Positions 1 to 6,965 of a DNA stretch of 17,829 nucleotides are shown piece after piece; positions within the stretch are counted from its first letter, which is position 1; each line of letters starts with the position of its first letter. Both the position numbers and the translations under genes were made by a program. This DNA comes from Candidatus Aminicenantota bacterium. GTDB lineage: Bacteria > Acidobacteriota > Aminicenantia > Aminicenantales > Aminicenantaceae. The notes beneath the pieces were generated by a model that saw nothing but the letters and a program-made list of their open reading frames with translations, was not told the origin of the DNA and ran no database searches. The stretch is taken from the NCBI GenBank assembly GCA_030627155.1, contig DAOUSP010000008.1, forward strand, positions 1 to 17,829. The letters are read 5' to 3'.

Positions 1-2
1 CC

Positions 3-176
3 TATGAAAAAGCATCTATCGTTGTTACGTCCAATAAAAGCTTTGAATCCTGGGCGGAAATGATGGGCGACAGTGTGATGACCTCAGCATTGCTTGATAG
101 GTTGTTACATTGTGCCCGGGTTTTTACCCTGGATGGAGAATCTTACAGAATAAAAAAACAAGGAAAGGAGGAATGA
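3..176 (+). pseudogene. istB: IstB-type IS21 helper ATPase, 3' end only (cut by window edge)
   Basis: The reading frame enters open from the window edge and stops with TGA at 174-176, giving 57 residues. They match the C-terminal end of IstB, the AAA+ helper ATPase of IS21-family transposition. The frame includes the segment SNKSFESWAEMMGD and ends RVFTLDGESYRIKKQ, almost residue for residue like the second istB in this window (its end at 5008), but the two copies differ at many bases. They are therefore related elements, not a recent duplication. The ATPase motifs lie upstream of the window, so whether the gene is intact cannot be judged. It is followed by IS21-type terminal repeats, so it is the right-hand end of an IS copy. 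Confidence 0.85.
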
Positions 177-197
177 TCATTTTCGACTCATTGAGAA

Positions 198-294
198 ATG
201 GGAAAACTATTTACCAAAGCAATGGGAAATGTCTTTACCACACAGATGGGAAGTGTCCTTACCGAAAGGGTGGAAAAAGCACTTGAGATTTACA
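198..294. repeat. IS21-type right-end repeats (24-bp period)
   Basis: Copies of an ATGGGAA-like core start at 198, 222, 246 and 270, exactly 24 bp apart, and the block ends in TTGAGATTTACA (283-294). The second IS21 element ends in the near-identical TTGACATTTACA (5140-5151) with the same 24-bp spacing. Multiple terminal repeats are known in IS21-family elements as IstA binding sites. I place the right boundary of this IS copy at about 294 (inference); no target duplication can be seen. Confidence 0.75.
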
Positions 295-327
295 CACTAA
301 AAAAGTACTCGACATTTTCATCCCCCC

Positions 328-417
328 CAGCTGTGGGAGAAGTTGTGGGAACAGTATATCGATATTCATAAGCGGATCAATCTTGTTAATATCAAGGTGA
401 CATATGATTGGATCTAA
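328..417 (+). pseudogene. Short orphan reading-frame remnant, unrecognised
   Basis: From 301 to the TAA at 415-417 one frame is open and protein-like, with residues such as LWEKLWEQYIDIHKRIN from 331. It has no start codon after the stop at 298. It abuts the IS21 right end, which suggests the 3' tail of a gene whose 5' part was replaced by the IS, perhaps the tail of another transposase; I cannot name the family. The rest of 295-473 holds nothing else I can support. The spacer before the exporter gene has no clear ribosome binding site. Confidence 0.35.
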
Positions 418-473
418 ATCACATCACTTTTGGACATACTCAAATTTTAAAATGAAATTCAAAAAAATAGCTC

Positions 474-2213
474 ATGTTTCATTCTAAAAAAGCTCTATTC
501 AAATTTTTTCTCTCCTACCAAAAGCCCTACATTGGATTAGCTTTATTTGAAGGGATTCTTCTCCTCATAAATGTTCTACTTCAGCTTCCAATGCCTTTGG
601 TGACAAAATACTTAATAGATAATATGATTCCCTCAAGAGATTTCAAAGCATTAAACCTCCTCTGTATTGCTCTTCTATTGATAATTTTAATGAGACAGGG
701 TAGCGGGTATTTAATGAGAGTTCTTATTTCTAAATATAAGACAAGGATTCACTTTGACCTTGAAAAGGATTTATATCTTCACATCCAGCAACTTCAATTA
801 AATTTTTTCACATCGAAACCATCAGGATATATCTTAGGTAGAATATCGGAAGTCTCCTCTGCAGAGTCTTTGATGGCTGATACATTCCTTTCTGTTTTAA
901 GAGATTTTTTGACATTGGCAGTTGGAACTGTTCTTATTCTCAAACTTCATCTAAAACTTGGAATTGTTTCCCTGGCTATTCTTCCATTTTTTATCCTCTC
1001 CCTCAAAATATTTCATAAAAAATTAAAAGAGCTCAACAGAACCCTCAGGGAAGAGAGAGCAAAATATTTTGGGAAAATTGAAAAGAATATAAACTCAATA
1101 GAAAAGATAAAAACCTCATTAAAGGAAGAGGAGGAAGGTGAGAGGGTTTCTAAGAGACTATTTTCAGTCACTTTTTTAAATTTCAAGTCTGAGAAATTAT
1201 CTGCATTAGCTTCAGCTGTTTCGTCATTTATAGGTCTTATTGCTCCATTTGTGGTTCTCTGGTATGGGATATCAGAAATAATAAAGGGGAATCTAACCTT
1301 AGGGACATTCTTTGCAATAAACTCCTTCCTTGGATATCTTTACGGTCCAGCTCAGAGACTTACAGAGATAGGATACTCTCTTTCTCGGGCCCTTGCTGGA
1401 CTTGAGAGAGTTTATGAGGTTTTCTCTGAGAAAGAGGAAGAGAAGGAAGGAGATGAGATTTCTGAGATAGGAGATATAGAGTTTTCAAATGTAAGTTTCT
1501 CCTATAATGGGAATGATGAAGTTCTTGAAGGACTGAGTCTCAGAATAAAGAAAGGTGAAAAGGTTGCTATTGTTGGAAGAAGTGGAGAAGGGAAGAGCAC
1601 AATTGTGAGGCTACTTTTAAAACTGTATCAACCAATGGATGGGACTCTTTTAATATCAGGGAAAGATATAAAGAAAATAAATAAAAAGAGCCTTAGAGAA
1701 AAGATTTCTTATATTTCCCAGAACCAAAGAATTCTCGAAGAGGACATAGAGGAAAGGAAAGAAGAACTTAAGGAAATAGTAAAAAATTTAGGGATTGGAG
1801 AAACAATTGAAAGGGAGCAAGTTCTCCAAAGTGGGCTTTCAGGAGGCGAGGTACAGAGATTAGAGATAGCAGAGGCTCTTTTAAAGAAAGGGGAGCTTCT
1901 TATAATAGATGAAGGAACATCAAACCTTGATTATGAAACAGAAAGAAAGGCGTTGAAAGCGATTCTTGAAAAATACAAAGGAAAAACAATTCTCTTTGTC
2001 GTCCATCGTCTAAGTTCAATAAAGGAATTTGATAGAATTTTAGTTCTTAAAAATGGTAAGATAGCAGAAGAGGGGAGCCATGAGGAACTGCTAAGAAAAT
2101 GTGGGATTTATGCATCACTATGGAAGAGCCAGAAGGAGCCAATAAAATCAGAAGAGAGAATGCCTCTGAAAAGTCATCTTTCAAAGAATTTGACATCGGA
2201 TTTGTCTGAGTGA
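474..2213 (+). CDS. ABC exporter, fused transmembrane and ATPase domains
   Basis: This 579-residue half-transporter is expected to act as a dimer in the inner membrane, exporting a peptide, lipid or drug; the substrate is not readable. About six hydrophobic segments fill residues 18-295. The nucleotide-binding domain follows, with Walker A at 368-375 (GRSGEGKS), Q-loop Gln416, signature LSGGE at 455-459, Walker B Asp479 with catalytic Glu480, and H-loop His511. There is no N-terminal C39 peptidase. The stretch from Q-loop to signature is about 39 residues, against about 57 in the second exporter of this window (13021-14769), so its helical subdomain is short. The ATG at 474 has no obvious Shine-Dalgarno. 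The TGA stop abuts the likely left end of an insertion sequence, so the last residues could be altered by insertion. It is flanked by IS debris and shows no operon partner here. Confidence 0.9.
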   Translation: MFHSKKALFKFFLSYQKPYIGLALFEGILLLINVLLQLPMPLVTKYLIDNMIPSRDFKALNLLCIALLLIILMRQGSGYLMRVLISKYKTRIHFDLEKDLYLHIQQLQLNFFTSKPSGYILGRISEVSSAESLMADTFLSVLRDFLTLAVGTVLILKLHLKLGIVSLAILPFFILSLKIFHKKLKELNRTLREERAKYFGKIEKNINSIEKIKTSLKEEEEGERVSKRLFSVTFLNFKSEKLSALASAVSSFIGLIAPFVVLWYGISEIIKGNLTLGTFFAINSFLGYLYGPAQRLTEIGYSLSRALAGLERVYEVFSEKEEEKEGDEISEIGDIEFSNVSFSYNGNDEVLEGLSLRIKKGEKVAIVGRSGEGKSTIVRLLLKLYQPMDGTLLISGKDIKKINKKSLREKISYISQNQRILEEDIEERKEELKEIVKNLGIGETIEREQVLQSGLSGGEVQRLEIAEALLKKGELLIIDEGTSNLDYETERKALKAILEKYKGKTILFVVHRLSSIKEFDRILVLKNGKIAEEGSHEELLRKCGIYASLWKSQKEPIKSEERMPLKSHLSKNLTSDLSE

Positions 2214-2313
2214 TGAGCGACAATTATAATTCCCGCTCGCATTGACTCATCTAATATGTTACTGAGATCATGTTGTTGCCTCAACAAAATGTTACCGAAA
2301 AAGGAGAGCAACG

Positions 2314-2590
2314 ATGTCAATGAAAATCAGCAGGAACGCCAAGGAAGAGCTCATCGGAGCTCTGCGCGAGCGTTATCGAGTTTCATCGAAGAAAGAAAAA
2401 TCGAGGATTTTGGATGAGTTCAAGGCATTGACGGGCTCCCATCGAAAGCACGTCATTCGCCTGCTCAACGGACAGTCAGCAGATCACCAGGCCAAGCATG
2501 GCTATATATGGTCCATCGCATCTACGATGAGGCTGTTAGAGAAGCTCTGGTGATCATATGGGAGGCCGGAGACCGGATTTGCGGAAAAAG
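2314..2590 (+). pseudogene. Integrase-type transposase, N-terminal fragment, frameshifted and interrupted
   Basis: An AAGGAG site at 2299-2304 precedes the ATG at 2314. The first frame reads like the N-terminus of ISNCY/IS481-like integrase-type transposases (KEKSRILDEFKALTGSHRKH, residues about 28-47) up to about position 2495. Homology then continues in another frame from about 2508 (RIYDEAVREAL through DRICGK), so there is a frameshift near 2495-2510. At about 2590 the match stops where IS21 sequence begins. The rest of the gene, including the catalytic DDE region, is missing. The GAGCGACAATTATAATTCCC stretch (2216-2235) just after the exporter stop may be this element's left end (inference). 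Its GC content looks higher than that of its surroundings. Family name moderately sure; broken state sure. Confidence 0.75.
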
Positions 2591-2660
2591 TGGAAATGGT
2601 AACCTGAATTACTATACCAATGGTAAACAGAAATACCATAGTGATGGTAAAACTGAATTC
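2591..2660. repeat. IS21 left-end repeats, 24-bp period
   Basis: The core ATGGTAA recurs with GGTAA starting at 2598, 2622 and 2646, exactly 24 bp apart. The second unit contains CCATAGTG, also found in the reverse complement of the right-end repeats. These are the expected transposase binding sites. The open frame for istA runs through them, but translation starts downstream at 2713. Confidence 0.7.
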
Positions 2661-2712
2661 CCTTTTCAGGAAAGCTGCTGTAAGGTTTAGAGAAAACTTT
2701 ACAGGAGCGGAA

Positions 2713-4278
2713 ATGATAAGGAAAAAAATGTACAAAAAGATTCAAAGATTTAGGAGGCAGGGTTATTCCCGCAATGAGATATCGGCCGAGCTGGGAATAG
2801 ACCCTAAAACCACAGCTAAGTATTTTCAAATGGAGGAAGAAGAGTTCCGGGCTTACAGGAAAGATCATATGTTTCGCGATAAGGTTTTTGCAGAGTATGA
2901 AGGAGACATTGTAGAAGTATATGAGCAGAATGAATTTGCGAAGCTTAACATGACGTCTGTATATGATTTTCTGGAGGAAAAACATGGTCAGCTGCCTTGG
3001 GCTGAGAAAACCCTGCGTAACTATGTAAACTATCTTATAGAGACAGAAAAGCTTAGCCTGGATGAAAACATAAGGACCTACACGAAGGTTCCGGAATTAC
3101 CTTTTGGGAAACAGATGCAGCTTGATTTTGGTCAGTACCGGTTGAGAAGCGGTCTTAAACTTTTCATCTTCGCTGGGGTTTTATCGGCCAGCCGGTATAA
3201 GTATGTGGTGTTTCAGGACCATGCCTTTAAAACCAAGGAAGTCATCGATCATCTGCTTTCGTGCTTTGATTATTACGGAGGGGTACCTAAAGAGCTAGTG
3301 ATTGATCAAGACAGTTTAATGGTAGTGAGCGAAAACGCTGGGGACATAATCTATACTGATGATTTTAGATATTTTATCGAAGAGCAGGATATCCGGATGT
3401 ATGTTTGCCGGGCTGCAGATCCTGAAACAAAAGGTAAGATCGAGAACGTGATAAAATATATAAAATATAATTTCCTGAGCATTAGAGATTTTTTGACTGT
3501 AGATGAGGCAAATGAAAGTGTGCTTAAGTGGCTTAAAAGACGCGCAAATGGGAAGATATCTCAGGCTACAATGAAAATACCAGCCATGCTTATAGAACAC
3601 GAGAGAGCGGCACTGAGGCCTTTGAGAAACTCAATATTCAGGAAATCATCCCTTTTGGGCAGAGATGATAGAACTGTAAACGATAAGGCCCGAATATCTG
3701 TAGATACATGTTTATATCAGCTGCCTTTAAGATACAGGAACAAGACGGTTGAGATCTATGAGACGAGACATAAGCTTTTTATATTTGACGTTTATTCGGG
3801 AGAAGAGATAGTTGCATATGATATCTCTCTTATTCCCGGGCAGTTAATATGCAAACGGGAGTATAAAAGGGAAACCGACAAAACAGCAAAGGAGCTCAAA
3901 GATCAAGTCACACATATGTTTGATACAGAGAACTGGAAACGATTTACAGAGAAAAATTTTAAAACTTTTTCAAGATATGTAAGAGACCAATGTGTAGAGG
4001 CAAAAAGGTACTTTACTGATAAGGGTATAGAGATTAGTACCCTGGATGAGGCTCTTAAATACTGCCTTGAAAACGACACCCTGAGTTTTGCGAATCTGAA
4101 AGATACCTATGCCTATTTCAAAAGGGAGGGAAATGTCTCAAAAGATATGCCTAAACAGCCACAAACTAGCTCCAGAGAGTGTCTGTGTGACTATGAGCCT
4201 TTGAATATCAATCAAAGGGACTTAGCTGTATACAAAGACATAATCTGTAAAAGAGAGCAGCCACATGAAAGCATATGA
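2713..4278 (+). CDS. istA: IS21-family transposase IstA
   Basis: This is the DDE transposase of the IS21 element. From the ATG at 2713 it has 521 residues, normal for the family. An N-terminal helix-turn-helix (FRRQGYSRNEISAELGIDP, residues about 10-28) binds the terminal repeats. The catalytic core has the first Asp in LDFGQYRL, the second in VIDQDSL and the Glu in KGKIENVIKYIKYNFL. A C-terminal region typical of IstA follows. The frame is open from 2620, but I choose 2713 because AGGAG lies at 2703-2707 with good spacing and the earlier stretch covers the terminal repeats. Its last 14 bases overlap the start of istB, the usual translational coupling. No damage is visible, so it is probably functional as a protein. 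Confidence 0.92.
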   Translation: MIRKKMYKKIQRFRRQGYSRNEISAELGIDPKTTAKYFQMEEEEFRAYRKDHMFRDKVFAEYEGDIVEVYEQNEFAKLNMTSVYDFLEEKHGQLPWAEKTLRNYVNYLIETEKLSLDENIRTYTKVPELPFGKQMQLDFGQYRLRSGLKLFIFAGVLSASRYKYVVFQDHAFKTKEVIDHLLSCFDYYGGVPKELVIDQDSLMVVSENAGDIIYTDDFRYFIEEQDIRMYVCRAADPETKGKIENVIKYIKYNFLSIRDFLTVDEANESVLKWLKRRANGKISQATMKIPAMLIEHERAALRPLRNSIFRKSSLLGRDDRTVNDKARISVDTCLYQLPLRYRNKTVEIYETRHKLFIFDVYSGEEIVAYDISLIPGQLICKREYKRETDKTAKELKDQVTHMFDTENWKRFTEKNFKTFSRYVRDQCVEAKRYFTDKGIEISTLDEALKYCLENDTLSFANLKDTYAYFKREGNVSKDMPKQPQTSSRECLCDYEPLNINQRDLAVYKDIICKREQPHESI

Positions 4279-5008
4279 ACAGACCCTGACATATTTAAAC
4301 ACTTTGAAACTTAAAGGGATAGCAAATGGTCTTGATGAGATGATAAATGATGCAGAAATAAAAAAAGACTCTTATATCACCCTTCTCAATAGCGTGTTTA
4401 CCACTGAGATATCTTATAGAGTAAAACGCCGGATGGAGAGGAATATGACTGCGGCTCATTTTCCTCTTGTAAAGAAAATAGATGATTTTGATTTGGCCTG
4501 GTAAAGGGTATAGGGAAATCTGAGGCTGTAAATCTACTCGACTGCCGCTGGATAGACAATCAGGAGAACCTGTTATTTTCTGGCCCCCCTGGTGTAGGAA
4601 AGACTCACCTGGCTATTGCCTTTGGAGTGGCTGCGGTTGAGAGAGGCTATAAGGTTTGTTTTGAAAGAATAACCAATCTTATAAAACTTCTAAAAACAGC
4701 TGAAGTGCAGAAGAAATCTGAATTCAGAATAAGAACAATAATGAAGTCAGCACTTATGATAATAGACGAGATAGGCTATACCCCCCATTGAAAAACGCGA
4801 GGCTAATCTCTTTTTCAGCATGATAAGTGAGATGTATGAAAAATTATCAATAATAGTCACTTCCAATAAAAGCTTTGACACCTGGGCAGAAATGATGGGT
4901 GATAGCATCATGACCACAGCTCTTTTGGACAGGTTATTACATCATGCCAGAGTCTTTACCCTGGATGGTGAATCTTATAGAATTAAAAATCAAAATAAGG
5001 AGGTTTAA
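4265..5008 (+). pseudogene. istB: IS21-family helper ATPase IstB, broken by two frameshifts
   Basis: IstB is the AAA+ ATPase that directs IstA to target DNA. The repaired gene would have about 247 residues, normal length. Frame one runs from the ATG at 4265 to TAA at 4502-4504. The protein resumes in a second frame (VKGIGKSEAVNLLD) with Walker A GPPGVGKTH and Walker B LMIIDEIGY. It breaks again at a run of six C (4781-4786), where five would keep the frame as TPIEKREANLFF. The third frame runs to TAA at 5006-5008. The first break fits loss of one G at TGG/TAA (about 4500), the second gain of one C. Both lie at short homopolymers, so sequencing error is possible; otherwise it is a pseudogene. 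The C-terminal part closely resembles the partial istB at 3-176. Confidence 0.88.
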
Positions 5009-5052
5009 ATCATTTCCTGGCTCCTGAAAAATTGTATTTCTGTTTTCCGAAG

Positions 5053-5151
5053 CTATAGGAAAGCTACCTTCCAAGACCATGGGAAATGTCCCTTCCCTCA
5101 CTATGGGAAATGTCCTGTCCACAACTATAGGAAAAGTCCTTGACATTTACA
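5053..5151. repeat. IS21 right-end repeats, 24-bp period
   Basis: Units starting CTATAGG, CCATGGG, CTATGGG and CTATAGG lie at 5053, 5077, 5101 and 5125, exactly 24 bp apart, each followed by AAA and a TCC or ACC-like segment. The block ends in TTGACATTTACA at 5140-5151. It has the same layout as the repeats at 198-294. Confidence 0.8.
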
Positions 5152-5369
5152 ACTCTTAAGATTCCACATTTTAATATATTCCAAAAAAAGAGTGCTACAA
5201 AAGATTCCAATTGTACATTAAAATGATTCCGGCCACCAAATTAATTCCTGGAACCTGAAATTCATGGCCGAGAGCTCATGCAGAAAATCTCAATTTGAAA
5301 AAAATGGAGCTTTCGGATATATTTATGTTTGCTTAACGTGAGAGTCCAAAAGATCAGTGAGGCCTTAGT
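5152..5369. other. Non-coding spacer between IS21 and tRNA; possible old IS end
   Basis: No credible gene is seen. ATTCC occurs five times (5161, 5178, 5204, 5226, 5244) at irregular spacing. TTCCTGGAACCTGAAATT (5245-5262) resembles TTCCTGGCTCCTGAAAAATT found just behind istB at 5021-5040. This may be a decayed end of a further IS21-like copy; the evidence is weak. The tRNA promoter should lie in the last 60 bases, but I cannot place it. Confidence 0.3.
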
Positions 5370-5446
<77 letters not shown>

Positions 5447-5451
5447 TCTTA

Positions 5452-5486
5452 AATCCGGGATTATACCGGATTATAAGTTAGTTTTT
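5452..5486. terminator. Hairpin after tRNA-Arg, possible terminator
   Basis: AATCCGG (5452-5458) and CCGGATT (5466-5472) form a perfect 7-bp stem with a 7-nt loop, and TTTTT follows at 5482-5486 in the tRNA direction, about ten bases past the stem. It lies between the convergent tRNA and HEPN genes and could end both transcripts, but the T run is not adjacent to the stem. Confidence 0.5.
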
Positions 5487-5892
5487 ATGGCAATTCCTGT
5501 CTGACATAATTAAAGAATCTTTCCATGCTTTTGAGTATTTTCTCTGCCTCTGATTTAAACACAAGCCTTTCTTCATATTCAGCCATATTTTTGATGCTAA
5601 TAATTTTATTTAATCGATTTGCATTTTTATTTAAGTTCCTACTATGTTCCTTGATTGCCCTGAAAAGACTAACCGCATTATTATGCTTTTCTCCGGAATG
5701 GCGCTTTCCTAAATAATAAATGCACATTGCATCACAAGCTGAGATGCAGGCGTGGATAGCACAGATTGTTGAAGCGTTCCAATCAGCCTTTTCAAAACAC
5801 TCTTGAGCTGCGTTGTAACATTCTTCTGCACGTTTTAAATAGTTGGAGTATAATGATTTTTCTACTTTCTTATTTTTTAGTTTGGGTGTCAT
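5485..5892 (-). CDS. HEPN domain protein, likely toxin of a HEPN/MNT pair
   Basis: This 135-residue, mostly helical protein fits the HEPN family in size. The N-terminal helix has KRAEECYNAAQECFEKADWN (about 20-39). The alanine/cysteine-rich second helix leads to GKRHSGEKHNN, where Arg64 and His70 form an R-x5-H arrangement like the R-x4-6-H RNase motif of HEPN toxins. The tyrosine two residues after the His, which MntA-type antitoxins modify in the studied HepT/MntA systems, is not present (the residues after His70 are Asn-Asn). Its ATG overlaps the stop of the upstream nucleotidyltransferase gene by four bases (ATGA at 5892-5889), so the two are co-translated. Likely a cytoplasmic RNase-type toxin (known family role); activity here is inference. 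It could also be a non-toxic HEPN accessory protein. Confidence 0.8.
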   Translation of the reverse strand: MTPKLKNKKVEKSLYSNYLKRAEECYNAAQECFEKADWNASTICAIHACISACDAMCIYYLGKRHSGEKHNNAVSLFRAIKEHSRNLNKNANRLNKIISIKNMAEYEERLVFKSEAEKILKSMERFFNYVRQELP

Positions 5893-6488
5893 GGTATATG
5901 AGGATAGATTTGAATACCGGACCTAATTTCAGATAACAGCTTAAGGTTTCTTTTTTGTTTCATTTCGTTTTCGGTAAGAATGTAGGAGAATAAAACATTG
6001 CCATATCTGTCAAGACATTTCAGGGCCAGTTTGTCAATATAGGGCTCAACTTCATCTTTGTACTTTTGATTCTTTACTAGGAAAAACACGTCAATGTCGC
6101 TGTGAATCTCTTCCCGGCCTTTAGACACAGAACCGAATAAAATGATTTTTAAAATCATTTCCTCAGGAATGGATAGTAATATAACCTTTTTTAGATCCTC
6201 GATTGGTGCCTGGATTGAGTCAATGGTTTTTATAAGCTTCGATAAGGCTCCAAATGCATAGCTTTTTCGATTAATTCTCCATAAGTAAGTCCTGCCTATA
6301 ACTGTGTTGGCAACCAAATTTACGTCAGCTAGTTCTTTCATGGTTCTGTTAACGCTCATGTGAGAGACGTTTAGAACAGAAGAAATTTCTCGCTCGCTCA
6401 TGGATGCTGTGTGATTTATCAAAAATTTAACAATTTTTAATTTTGTGGCAGAATTTATCAGATTGAATATTGATATGTGAAATTTCAT
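5889..6488 (-). CDS. Winged-helix plus minimal nucleotidyltransferase (MNT), likely antitoxin and autoregulator
   Basis: This protein has 199 residues. Residues about 8-72 read as a winged helix-turn-helix (SEREISSVLNVSHMSVNRTM around 31-50). A pol-beta-type nucleotidyltransferase domain follows with the hallmark LFGSVSKGR and SDID: Gly119-Ser120 and Asp131/Asp133. Stand-alone MNT proteins next to HEPN genes act as antitoxins that nucleotidylate the toxin. The extra DNA-binding domain suggests this one also represses its own operon. AAGGAG (6501-6496) lies at ideal distance from the ATG at 6488. An array of TGTAAC/GTTACA half-sites sits right at and upstream of the Shine-Dalgarno, a plausible operator. 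It overlaps the HEPN start by four bases and is divergent to the large operon at 6966. Domains sure; toxin-antitoxin role inferred. Confidence 0.85.
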   Translation of the reverse strand: MKFHISIFNLINSATKLKIVKFLINHTASMSEREISSVLNVSHMSVNRTMKELADVNLVANTVIGRTYLWRINRKSYAFGALSKLIKTIDSIQAPIEDLKKVILLSIPEEMILKIILFGSVSKGREEIHSDIDVFFLVKNQKYKDEVEPYIDKLALKCLDRYGNVLFSYILTENEMKQKRNLKLLSEIRSGIQIYPHIP

Positions 6489-6500
6489 AGATAATCTCCT

Positions 6501-6526
6501 TGTAACTTATATGTTACAATTGTAAC
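6501..6526 (-). promoter_or_regulatory. Inverted-repeat operator upstream of the MNT/HEPN genes
   Basis: TGTAAC (6501-6506), GTTACA (6513-6518) and TGTAAC (6521-6526) give two overlapping symmetric sites. The first is TGTAAC-N6-GTTACA. The second, GTTACAATTGTAAC (6513-6526), is a perfect 14-bp palindrome. They start at the last base of the AAGGAG ribosome binding site of the winged-helix/MNT gene, so a bound dimer would block transcription or initiation. The winged helix of that protein is the obvious candidate ligand (inference). Confidence 0.65.
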
Positions 6527-6965
6527 ATAATTGATATTTAAGACAAGAAAAAAATAGTAGCGAAAGGAAGGATTAAGTCTTGTTTATGCATATCCATATA
6601 GGCGATGGGCGGATGGCATTTCCTTTCATCAGAACCATTACGGTGATTTATTTGAGTTTCTTTCCTCGAAGAGGAAAAATGTAATAATGTAAGACCTGAC
6701 TCATTCTACTTTCTATGAAAGATCTTTATATATTTTCTATAAAAATTAAAAATTTTCTTAAATCAACTTAAAAATTGAGAAAAAATATTAATTATTTACG
6801 TTATTATTAAAAAGGTAAATATTTTCATGTACAATCGGACCTGAATTTGCTTCTTATTTCTTTATAGGAGTAATTTTCCTTAGAGCTGTGGAATGTTTTC
6901 CATGGATATTAATAATTTATGACTTTATTTTTTTGATAAAACAAAAGCAGTAATGGGGAATCAAG
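6527..6965. other. Long AT-rich divergent intergenic region before the maturase operon
   Basis: No convincing gene is seen. The only small frames are a 32-codon one at 6586-6684 (poorly placed Shine-Dalgarno, about 14 bases away) and a start-less open frame at 6561-6692 with protein-like content (WADGISFHQNHYGDLFEFL), perhaps a gene remnant. A hairpin TTTCCTC-GAA-GAGGAAA lies at 6661-6677. TATTTAC/GTAAATA (6793-6799 and 6815-6821) forms an inverted repeat about 15-45 bases upstream of a possible -24/-12 promoter. The region 6720-6830 is very AT-rich. Confidence 0.5.
6836..6851 (+). promoter_or_regulatory. Possible sigma-54 (-24/-12) promoter
   Basis: GG at 6837-6838 and GC at 6849-6850 are separated by exactly 10 bases, and the -12 part is TTGCT, as in the consensus. 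The -24 part (CGGACCT) matches the consensus TGGCACG only partly. It would start transcription near 6862, about 100 bases before the maturase gene, whose product carries a sigma-54-activator-type ATPase domain. One such GG-N10-GC match can occur by chance in a region this size. Confidence 0.35.

Larger units (their letters stand above)
2591..5151 (+). mobile_element. IS21-family insertion sequence, about 2.56 kb, nested in another IS
   Basis: The element contains istA followed by overlapping istB in the standard IS21 order. Its left end TGGAAATGGTAA (2591-2602) matches the reverse complement of the right end (TGTAAATGTCAA, from 5140-5151) at 9 of 12 positions. Both ends carry repeats with a 24-bp period. 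The left boundary also coincides with the point where the interrupted transposase stops matching its family. I see no target-site duplication: the flanks ..GGAAAAAG and ACTCTTAAG.. do not agree. The right junction may therefore have been rearranged. The istB gene is broken, so the element is probably not autonomous unless its two frameshifts are sequencing errors. Confidence 0.8.

Noticed and set aside
198..294. Evenly spaced repeats as a CRISPR array
   Set aside because: The period is only 24 bp in total with degenerate units next to istB, which fits IS21 terminal repeats and not a repeat-spacer array.
2554..2985. Minus-strand frame across the IS21 left end
   Set aside because: It spans terminal repeats and the start of istA on the opposite strand, with no recognisable domain.
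3316..3600. Minus-strand frame inside istA
   Set aside because: Shadow of the well-supported istA frame; its composition is not protein-like.
5152..5262. ATTCC repeats as a regulatory iteron array
   Set aside because: Spacing is irregular (17, 26, 22, 18) and no replication or regulator gene is adjacent; decayed IS end is the simpler reading.
6616..6630. TGGCATTTCCTTTCA as a sigma-54 promoter
   Set aside because: The GG is present, but the base pair expected as GC ten bases later is CA, so the -12 element fails; the site at 6836-6851 is better.
6586..6684. 32-codon frame as the RiPP precursor peptide
   Set aside because: Ribosome site too far from the ATG, no leader/core pattern, and the overlapping frame looks like an old gene remnant.
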